Assembly (NCBI GenBank): GCA_910586385.1
Contig: CAJUGX010000008.1
Span: forward strand, 1-27,868
From: an uncultured Christensenella sp.
GTDB lineage: Bacteria; Bacillota; Clostridia; Christensenellales; UBA1242
DNA length: 27,868 bases
Reading direction: 5' to 3'
The notes beneath the pieces were generated by a model that saw nothing but the letters and a program-made list of their open reading frames with translations, ran no database searches and was not told the DNA's origin. Shown here piece by piece: positions 21,624 through 27,868 of the stretch. Each line of letters begins with the position of its first letter. Positions within the stretch are counted from its first letter, which is position 1. The position numbers were made by a program, and so were the translations under genes.

Positions 21624-22001
21624 ATGGCAAGAATTGCTGGTGTTGACCTTCCAAGAGAAAAAAGATTGGAATATGGTTTGACTTATATTTACGGAATTGG
21701 TGTTGAAACATCAAGAAACATCTGCAAAGAGACTGGAATCTCTGAAGATATCAGAGTGAAAGACTTGACAGAAGACCAAGTTGCTAAACTCCGTAACTAT
21801 ATCGAACATAACCTTATCGTTGAAGGTGAACTTAAATCAAAAGTAAGCATGAATATCAAGAAACTCAACGAAATCGGATGTTATCGTGGTATTCGTCACA
21901 GAAAAGGACTTCCAGTACGTGGACAAAGCACAAAGAACAATGCTAGAACAAGAAAAGGTCCAAAGAAAATCGTTAGTGGAAGCTCTAAAAAAGGTAAATA
22001 A
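21624..22001 (+). CDS. rpsM: 30S ribosomal protein S13
   Basis: Located in the 30S head, forming the A-site finger bridge and contacting P-site tRNA. 125 residues. It opens ARIAGVDLPREKRLEYGLTY, followed by the helix-hairpin-helix region YIYGIGVETSRNI. The C-terminal block RGIRHRKGLPVRGQSTKNNA ends in a basic tail. First gene of the alpha block. Confidence 0.98.
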   Translation: MARIAGVDLPREKRLEYGLTYIYGIGVETSRNICKETGISEDIRVKDLTEDQVAKLRNYIEHNLIVEGELKSKVSMNIKKLNEIGCYRGIRHRKGLPVRGQSTKNNARTRKGPKKIVSGSSKKGK

Positions 22002-22014
22002 GAGGTAAAAAGAT

Positions 22015-22425
22015 ATGGCAAATGTTAAATCAAACGCTAAAAAGAAAACTGTCAAAACTAGAAAGAGAGTTAATAGAAACATTGACAAAGGTCAAGTGCA
22101 TATCACAACCTCTTTCAACAACAATATTATCGTTTTCACAGACATGCAAGGAAATGTAATTTCTTCATGTTCATCTGGAAGACTTGGGCTCAAAGGCTCA
22201 AAGAAGAGCACTCCATTTGCTGCACAAACTTGTGTTGAAGAAGCAGGAAAAGTTGCTCTTGACAACGGAATGAAATCTGTTGAAGTTTATGTTAAAGGAC
22301 CAGGAAACGGCAGAGAGAACGCAATTCGTTGCCTTTCAACTCTTGGTTTCACTGTAACACTTATTAAGGATGTTTCTCCAATCGCACATAACGGTTGCAG
22401 ACCTCCAAAAAGAAGAAGAATATAA
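22015..22425 (+). CDS. rpsK: 30S ribosomal protein S11
   Basis: Lines the mRNA path on the 30S platform. 136 residues with a Lys-rich N-terminus, the core GQVHITTSFNNNIIVFTDMQ and the C-terminal PIAHNGCRPPKRRRI, the conserved platform tail. It lies 13 nt after rpsM. Confidence 0.98.
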   Translation: MANVKSNAKKKTVKTRKRVNRNIDKGQVHITTSFNNNIIVFTDMQGNVISSCSSGRLGLKGSKKSTPFAAQTCVEEAGKVALDNGMKSVEVYVKGPGNGRENAIRCLSTLGFTVTLIKDVSPIAHNGCRPPKRRRI

Positions 22426-22440
22426 AAGGAGAGATGAAAA

Positions 22441-23061
22441 ATGGCAAGAACTATTGAACCAGATTGCCGTCAATGTAGAAGAGAAGGACGCAAACTCTTC
22501 CTTAAAGGTGAAAGATGTACTTCTAAGAAGTGCGCAATGGAAAGAAGACCAGTTATCCCTGGACAACATGGTGCTTCAAGAAAGAGAGTTACAGAATACG
22601 GACTTCAGCTTCGTGAAAAGCAAAAAGTAAAAAGAATGTACGGTATATTGGAAAAACAATTCCGCAAATATTATGAAGACGCTGCAAAGAGCAAGGGAGT
22701 TACTGGTGAAAACATGTTGTCTTTGATTGAAAGAAGACTTGACAACGTTGTTTACCGTATGGGAATCGGTGCTTCAAGAGCAGAATGTCGTCAAATCGTA
22801 AACCATGGTCACATCTGTGTAAATGGCAAGCGTGTGACAATCGCTTCTTACAGAGTTAAGGCTGGCGACGAAATCAGCGTAAAAGAAAACAAGAAAGAAC
22901 TTGATATGTTCAAAGATCTCAAAGGTATGAAGATTGTTATGCCAAAATGGTTGGAATTCAATACTGAGACTTTGAGTGGAAAAATCGTTGCTCTTCCTAC
23001 AAGAGAAGATATTGACACAGATATCAAAGAACAACTTATTGTTGAATTGTATTCAAGATAA
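22441..23061 (+). CDS. rpsD: 30S ribosomal protein S4
   Basis: A primary 16S rRNA-binding protein that nucleates 30S assembly. 206 residues. The N-terminal cysteine cluster (Cys9, Cys12, Cys26, Cys31) marks the zinc-binding form. PGQHGASRKRVTEYGLQLRE and the S4-type RNA-binding region (ERRLDNVVYRMGIGASRAE) follow. In E. coli S4 represses its own operon. The next gene, rpoA, is 20 nt away. Confidence 0.98.
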   Translation: MARTIEPDCRQCRREGRKLFLKGERCTSKKCAMERRPVIPGQHGASRKRVTEYGLQLREKQKVKRMYGILEKQFRKYYEDAAKSKGVTGENMLSLIERRLDNVVYRMGIGASRAECRQIVNHGHICVNGKRVTIASYRVKAGDEISVKENKKELDMFKDLKGMKIVMPKWLEFNTETLSGKIVALPTREDIDTDIKEQLIVELYSR

Positions 23062-23081
23062 TATTAGGGGGATTATATATT

Positions 23082-24035
23082 ATGATGGAAATGGAAAAGC
23101 CAAGAATTACTTGTGAAGAAACTGATGGTGGACAATATGCAAGATTTGTTGTTGAACCACTTGAAAAAGGTTATGGAATCACTCTTGGAAACTGCATGAG
23201 AAGAACTCTTCTCTCTGCTCTTCCTGGATCAGCAGTTATCGCTTTCAGAATTGCTGGTGTCGCTCACGAGTTTTCAACAATCCGCGGAGTGACAGAAGAT
23301 GTTGTTGATATCGTTTTGAACTTGAAAGGTCTTGCAGTAAAATGCACAGAACAAGACAGAAACTTTGTGACATATCTCAAAATCAGAAAAAATGGTGCTG
23401 GCGAAGTAACTGCAAAAGACTTCGAGCCAAATGACCAAGTAGAAGTGCTCAATCCAGACCTTCACATCTGCACAATGGATGATGGCGCTGTGCTTGATAT
23501 GGATGTTATGATTGGAAACGGTCGTGGTTATGTGACAAGTGAAGCAAACAAGAGCAAATATGACAACATTGATTTCATCGCTGTTGACAGCATTTTCTCA
23601 CCAGTTAAGAAAGTCAATTTCAGCGTTGACGCAACTAGAGTTGGTCAGAGCATTGACTATGACAAGTTGACACTTGAAGTTACTACAAACGGAACAACAT
23701 CTGCAAGAGAAATTGTCAGCCTTGCTGGAAAGATTATTCATGAACATGTAAATTTGTTTATCGAACTCTGTTCAGAAATGGGCGACATGTCAATTTTGGT
23801 TTCAAAAGAAGAAGACAAACAAGTGAAACTTATGGAACTTCCTATTGAAGAAATGGACCTCTCAGTTCGTTCTTACAACTGCCTCAAGAGAGCAGGAATA
23901 AACACTATTCAAGACCTTCTCAAGAAGTCTAGAAATGATATGTTCAAAGTTAGAAACCTTGGTGCAAAGTCTGTTGAAGAAGTTATTCAAAAACTTGACA
24001 GTTATGGATTTAGTCTCCGTAAAGATGAAGAGTAG
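23082..24035 (+). CDS. rpoA: RNA polymerase subunit alpha
   Basis: Scaffold for polymerase assembly and, through its C-terminal domain, contact point for activators and UP elements. 317 residues. N-terminal domain: GYGITLGNCMRRTLLSALPG and SIFSPVKKVNFSVDATRVGQ. C-terminal domain, from about residue 250: MDLSVRSYNCLKRAGI and KVRNLGAKSVEEVIQKL. AGGGGGA precedes the start; a second ATG follows directly, so the start could be one codon later. Confidence 0.98.
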   Translation: MMEMEKPRITCEETDGGQYARFVVEPLEKGYGITLGNCMRRTLLSALPGSAVIAFRIAGVAHEFSTIRGVTEDVVDIVLNLKGLAVKCTEQDRNFVTYLKIRKNGAGEVTAKDFEPNDQVEVLNPDLHICTMDDGAVLDMDVMIGNGRGYVTSEANKSKYDNIDFIAVDSIFSPVKKVNFSVDATRVGQSIDYDKLTLEVTTNGTTSAREIVSLAGKIIHEHVNLFIELCSEMGDMSILVSKEEDKQVKLMELPIEEMDLSVRSYNCLKRAGINTIQDLLKKSRNDMFKVRNLGAKSVEEVIQKLDSYGFSLRKDEE

Positions 24036-24224
24036 GCGAAAACAACATATAATGGCGTAAAACTGTGTTACTTCGGTTTTCCTCAAACAGTCACATAGGA
24101 TTTTTACTATGCTCCTGCTTGCGGCAAACCTTGTGCCTTGTTTTCCATTCATTCTCTGTTGTTTTGACTGCAACAATAATAAATAATAAAAAGGGGCTAT
24201 AAAGCCCTAAAAAGGAGTTTAGTT
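24036..24224 (+). promoter_or_regulatory. rpoA-rplQ spacer
   Basis: 189 nt with no coding sequence. A short hairpin, CATAG/CTATG, is at 24094-24111. GGGGCT-ATAA-AGCCCT at 24193-24208 lies just before the rplQ ribosome-binding site (AAAGGAG, 24211-24217). A weak possible promoter is TTGACT (24164-24169), 17 nt, TAAAAA. In most bacteria rpoA and rplQ are close, so the gap is unusual. Confidence 0.45.
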
Positions 24225-24734
24225 ATGGCTAACGATAAATTGGGCAGACCTTCAAAAGAAAGAAATGCAATGCTTCGTGGACAAGTTTCATCACTTCTTT
24301 GGAATGGGAAGATTGAAACTACACTTGCAAAGGCTAAGTCTACTGCAAGATTGGCTGAAAAAATCATCACTCTTGCAATCAATTCTTATGAAGACACTGT
24401 AAAAGTTCAAAAACAAGTCAAAGGTGCTGATGGCAAAAAGACAAAGACTGAAGTTCTCAACGATGGACCAAAGAAACTCGCTGCAAGAAGAAAAATCATG
24501 GGCTATGTCTATGACTTGCAAGAACAAAGAAAAGAGAAAGAGTCTATCACTGCTTACCAAGCACGTGTTGAGGGCATCAACCACCCACTCATTGAAAAGA
24601 TTTTCAACGTTTATGCTCCAAAGTATGCAGAACGTGCGAAGCAAGTTGGACAAGGTGGTGGTTACACAAGAATCATCAAACTTGGCAAACGTCGTGGTGA
24701 CGCATCAGAAATGGCTGTTGTTGAATTGGTTTAG
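24225..24734 (+). CDS. rplQ: 50S ribosomal protein L17, enlarged
   Basis: Located at the 50S tunnel-exit side. 169 residues, against about 115-130 usually. The N-terminal part (KLGRPSKERNAMLRGQVSSL) and the C-terminal part (GGYTRIIKLGKRRGDASEMA) are standard. The extra length is in the middle: about 60-84 (QKQVKGADGKKTKTEVLNDG) and about 100-120 (QRKEKESITAYQARVEGI). Both insertions are in frame and charged. Last gene of the cluster, followed by a terminator. Confidence 0.96.
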   Translation: MANDKLGRPSKERNAMLRGQVSSLLWNGKIETTLAKAKSTARLAEKIITLAINSYEDTVKVQKQVKGADGKKTKTEVLNDGPKKLAARRKIMGYVYDLQEQRKEKESITAYQARVEGINHPLIEKIFNVYAPKYAERAKQVGQGGGYTRIIKLGKRRGDASEMAVVELV

Positions 24735-24753
24735 TTTGAAATACGATATTAAA

Positions 24754-24786
24754 AAAATCTTCTGCTAGTGTCAGAGGATTTTTTTT
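24754..24786 (+). terminator. Terminator of the ribosomal protein cluster
   Basis: AAAATCTTCTG / CAGAGGATTTT (11 bp with one T-G pair, loop of 7), followed by eight T residues, 19 nt after the rplQ stop. Confidence 0.88.
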
Positions 24787-24875
24787 ATTTCAAAAAATTA
24801 TGGTAGAAATTGTCTTGCCATAGTAATTTTTCCAAAAAACTACAATGAAATTTAGCAAAAAACTCCCAAATTTGC

Positions 24876-24906
24876 TTGATATTTCTTTGCGGGGGGGGGG
24901 TATACT
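24876..24906 (+). promoter_or_regulatory. Putative phase-variable promoter of the repeat protein
   Basis: TTGATA (24876-24881) and TATACT (24901-24906) are separated by 19 nt that end in ten consecutive G residues (24891-24900). With 17 nt being optimal, this allele is probably weak; loss of two G would restore optimal spacing. Downstream, an 8-bp hairpin, GAATATAT / ATATATTC (24913-24932), lies in the short leader, and no Shine-Dalgarno is visible before the ATG. Confidence 0.62.
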
Positions 24907-24944
24907 GAAAATGAATATATTCTTATATATTCACTGGTATACAT

Positions 24945-27868
24945 ATGAAAAGAATATTATCAATATTCATTGTGCTCTTCTTGGCGGTTGCATGTTCTGT
25001 TGCAGGCGGTGTTCTTTTGTCGGGGTATAACAATGCTCTTCAACTATCTTATGAAGATGTCTTAGATGACAATCAACAAGATAATCAACAAAAAGAAGAC
25101 GCGAATATGGATGGCGATGAGGATTTCACTGACAAAGAAGTAGAATCACACTCCTACAACTGGAGAGTTTATATTCAGAATGCTTACATATATGGCTCTG
25201 GTACAGGTACTCTTGTAAGGCAAAGCACTGCCTACACTTTCAATCTTTATGCATTTCAGTACTATTCAAGTAATAGTGAATATACAAATTTAGGTGCAAA
25301 CACTTGTTATGTCGCAAGTGGTGGCTCTCATATTTCAACAACTGCAGGAGTTTATCATGGAACAAGTTATTCCACAAGACCTTGTCATCTTGCTACAAGT
25401 TGTTATTATTGGTACTTGACAGGCGAGGCGAGCAGTAAGACAAGAAGAATTATGATGAGAGTACACACAAAAAATACAAACTGTTTTGGTGTAATTGGTG
25501 GAACGACAGGGAACACATGGGATGCCGGCACCCAAAATGCCATAAGGAACTGCACGACGAGAGTGGGCTCTACCACTTATTATGTATCAAGTAATTCGCC
25601 ATCGACGAGTTATAGTATAGACTGGAATTATAAAGTTGATGCCGCAATTTATGTGGTATATCGCCAACCACAAACAGTGACATTCAACTCCAATGGAGGA
25701 ACTGGAGCCCCATCTTCACAAACTTTTTATTCTGGAATAACGGGGACCCTGTCATCTACAAAGCCGACTAGGCCTGGCTATACATTCAGAGGATGGTCAA
25801 CATCTTCAACGGCCACAACTGCAAGTTATTCTGCAGGTGGCTCATATTCATTGCCAAATTCAAGTACAAGCATAACTCTGTATGCGGTTTGGGCTCCAAC
25901 AACTTACAACATCACATTCAATCCAAATGGTGGGACGGCGAACAGTTCGACTGGTACGACGTATAGAAGTTATAATGCAAAGGCTTCCTCATATATATCT
26001 GGTGCATCATATACAGTGATCACATCACTTCCATCTGCAACGAGAACGGGATATACATTCAATGGTTGGAAACCAAGTGGCACAGTGGGAAGTTGGTCAT
26101 CAAGTTCAACATATTCAAGCGGAACATCTTTGAGTGGTAAGTATGGCTCGGTGACGTTGGTTGCACAGTGGTCTGCAACTTCATATACGATTTCATACAA
26201 TGCAAATGGTGGAAGCGTTTCATCAAGCTCGGCGACTTATTACATAACGACAAGTTTGACGCTTTTGACGCCGACGCGAACAGGATATACATTCAATGGT
26301 TGGAAACCAAGCAGTTCGTCTGGGTCATGGTCAAGCGGGACAACTTATTCTGTTTCACGAGGGACAGGCAACTATGGAAATGTGACCTTGGTTGCGCAGT
26401 GGACAATTAAGAGTTTTTATGTGACAGTAATAAAAGGGAATTATGGAGTTTCAGACATTACAAAGCCGGCGACATCGTGGAATTACAACGATGGAAGAGA
26501 TGGGAAACGTGTTTTAGTAAATTATGGAGCATCACAAACGATAAGTGTTTCCATTGACGCAGGATATAGTTTTTCGCATTGGGAGGGAGACTCATCTTCA
26601 ACATCGTCTAGTATAACATTTACGGTGAATCAAGAGAAAGACTATACCTTTGTGGCGTATGCAAAAGCAAATACATACACGCTTACATACAATGCAAATG
26701 GTGGAACCGCCTCAACTTCTAGCAAGACTGTGACTTACAATTCAACATATGGGACACTCGCCACAGCGACGAGGTCAAATTATACCTTTGCAGGATGGTG
26801 GACTGCTCCAAGCGGCGGAACAAGGGTATATGACACAACAACTTATTCAACTGTCGGAGATACCACGCTTTATGCACATTGGACGCCAGTGCCAATCACA
26901 AACAAAGTGTATCTGAGGATGATAAGCAAAAATGGAAACTCTGTTTCAGTGTCAAATGCAGGTGGAAGTGTGAGCGTTTTGAGATATTTGATTTCTGGAT
27001 CATCAAGCAGCGCAAGCACAACAAATCAAACAGCCGAGTCTGCAAGTTATACAGTGCATCAAGGGCAACAATTCAAGATAACTGCCAATGCAAACAGTGG
27101 ATATGTTTTTGCAGGCTTTTCGACGAGTCCAACGCCAAGTGCCTCAATAAAAAATCCATCCGCACCAGTAAACACAACAGCGACATATTATCCAACGAGT
27201 GGGACTGATTATTATGTCTACTTCAAACAGTTGAGTGGAAATCAACTCAAATATGACGAAGTGGACAAGTACTTCTATTTTGAGGATGGATACTATCCAC
27301 AGAGTGAGGCAAATTCTTTGAAAAATATTTCCGCAAAGACGGGTGAGGTTAATGGCTTAAATGTTGGCTATGACGCAAAAAGCAATGTTGTCACATTGAA
27401 TGGATATTATCAAAGTGAAGTAACTGGAGTTGGAGAATTACTCAAGACTGAAAATATCAAAAACATAAAAAAGGGAAAATCAGTTTTTATAAATATTGAA
27501 TATTTAGGAGGTCAAGTTTTGGGAGGAGGAAGAGTAACCATAATCTTTTATGCTTACAATTCCGAAGGTAAAGAAATAGGTTGTTCTAGAACTGGACCAA
27601 ATGTGGATGAAAGTTCTATAATTTTATATGGAGATATAAATGAGGATGCGAATGAAGGTTATTTCAAAATTTACATTTGGAGGAACTATGATTCGGGAGG
27701 GGCACCTCAATTTGTCAACGCAAGATTTAGATTGACAATTTCGTATGTGGCGATAGATGAAACGAGCACAACAGAAACAGGGGAGACCTTTGTTTATAAC
27801 AATGGAACAACCAATGTTGAAATCCCAGTGTATTCATATGGAAGTGACAGATTTGTGAAAGTGACAAA
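24945..27868 (+). CDS. Secreted Listeria-Bacteroides repeat (InlB B-type / Flg_new) protein, 5' part
   Basis: Open from ATG 24945 to the window end: 974 codons seen, C-terminus missing. MKRILSIFIVLFLAVACSVA is an export signal; Cys17 (AVAC) may be a lipobox. An acidic linker (41-65) leads to an unassigned domain (about 68-240) with Cys121, 147, 153, 180 and 203. Repeat units with FNxNGG, RxGYTFxGW and LxAxW patterns start near 244, 320, 412 and 576. Non-canonical beta domains lie at about 488-575 (AGYSFSHWEG) and 650-765 (SGYVFAGFS). An unassigned region follows (about 766-974), opening FYFEDGYYPQSEA. Such repeats occur in surface proteins and adhesins; anchoring is not visible here. Rare AGG/ACG/TCG/GGG codons are commoner than in the neighbouring genes. 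Confidence 0.88.
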   Translation, partial: MKRILSIFIVLFLAVACSVAGGVLLSGYNNALQLSYEDVLDDNQQDNQQKEDANMDGDEDFTDKEVESHSYNWRVYIQNAYIYGSGTGTLVRQSTAYTFNLYAFQYYSSNSEYTNLGANTCYVASGGSHISTTAGVYHGTSYSTRPCHLATSCYYWYLTGEASSKTRRIMMRVHTKNTNCFGVIGGTTGNTWDAGTQNAIRNCTTRVGSTTYYVSSNSPSTSYSIDWNYKVDAAIYVVYRQPQTVTFNSNGGTGAPSSQTFYSGITGTLSSTKPTRPGYTFRGWSTSSTATTASYSAGGSYSLPNSSTSITLYAVWAPTTYNITFNPNGGTANSSTGTTYRSYNAKASSYISGASYTVITSLPSATRTGYTFNGWKPSGTVGSWSSSSTYSSGTSLSGKYGSVTLVAQWSATSYTISYNANGGSVSSSSATYYITTSLTLLTPTRTGYTFNGWKPSSSSGSWSSGTTYSVSRGTGNYGNVTLVAQWTIKSFYVTVIKGNYGVSDITKPATSWNYNDGRDGKRVLVNYGASQTISVSIDAGYSFSHWEGDSSSTSSSITFTVNQEKDYTFVAYAKANTYTLTYNANGGTASTSSKTVTYNSTYGTLATATRSNYTFAGWWTAPSGGTRVYDTTTYSTVGDTTLYAHWTPVPITNKVYLRMISKNGNSVSVSNAGGSVSVLRYLISGSSSSASTTNQTAESASYTVHQGQQFKITANANSGYVFAGFSTSPTPSASIKNPSAPVNTTATYYPTSGTDYYVYFKQLSGNQLKYDEVDKYFYFEDGYYPQSEANSLKNISAKTGEVNGLNVGYDAKSNVVTLNGYYQSEVTGVGELLKTENIKNIKKGKSVFINIEYLGGQVLGGGRVTIIFYAYNSEGKEIGCSRTGPNVDESSIILYGDINEDANEGYFKIYIWRNYDSGGAPQFVNARFRLTISYVAIDETSTTETGETFVYNNGTTNVEIPVYSYGSDRFVKVT

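Noticed and set aside
24845..25030. A 61-codon frame running through the G tract
   Set aside because: It overlaps the promoter and signal-peptide region of the real gene in another frame, and the poly-G is simply read as glycines.

Overview
This looks like chromosome from an AT-rich, Gram-positive-type bacterium, most likely an uncultured gut-associated member of the Clostridia. The evidence is the Firmicutes gene order of the S10-spc-alpha ribosomal cluster (with secY, adk, map, a KOW-domain gene, infA and rpmJ), cysteine-bearing S14, S4 and L36, strong AGGAGG ribosome-binding sites, near-perfect TTGACA-N17-TATAAT promoters, and a large secreted protein with Listeria-Bacteroides (Flg_new / InlB B-type) repeats. 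The lineage is an inference; no genus can be named from the sequence.

Layout. 1-960: 3' end of 23S rRNA, a separately promoted 5S rRNA, then three consecutive intrinsic terminators with the same loop sequence and a structured element containing a copy of the 5S 3' end. 973-1480: two small divergent HTH regulators whose shared control region carries two matching palindromes 30 bp apart. 1551-3745 (minus): folD-thyA-folA, a compact thymidylate/folate operon. 3805-4533 (minus): an S51-family (dipeptidase E-like) serine peptidase. 4658-5834 (plus): two unrecognised genes under a strong promoter. 5990-6064: tRNA-Asn(GTT). 6292-6399: the orphan C-terminal end of a lost gene. 6508-8102: a YitT-family membrane protein with an unusual charged tail, and a small MazG-like pyrophosphohydrolase.

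8201-8824: a G/T-rich stretch, a consensus promoter and a structured leader of about 340 nt feeding the ribosomal cluster. 8825-24734: rpsJ, rplC, rplD, rplW, rplB, rpsS, rplV, rpsC, rplP, rpmC, rpsQ, rplN, rplX, rplE, rpsZ, rpsH, rplF, rplR, rpsE, rpmD, rplO, secY, adk, map, KOW gene, infA, rpmJ, rpsM, rpsK, rpsD, rpoA, rplQ. Most are separated by 20 nt or less or overlap. Three longer gaps (secY-adk, rpmJ-rpsM, rpoA-rplQ) carry hairpins. L24 and L17 are clearly longer than usual.

24876-27868: after the rplQ terminator comes a large secreted repeat protein, cut by the window end. Its likely promoter has a run of ten G residues between the -35 and -10 boxes, the architecture of a phase-variable promoter. 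This is the most striking observation in the window. The window otherwise combines core translation and nucleotide metabolism with small accessory insertions.
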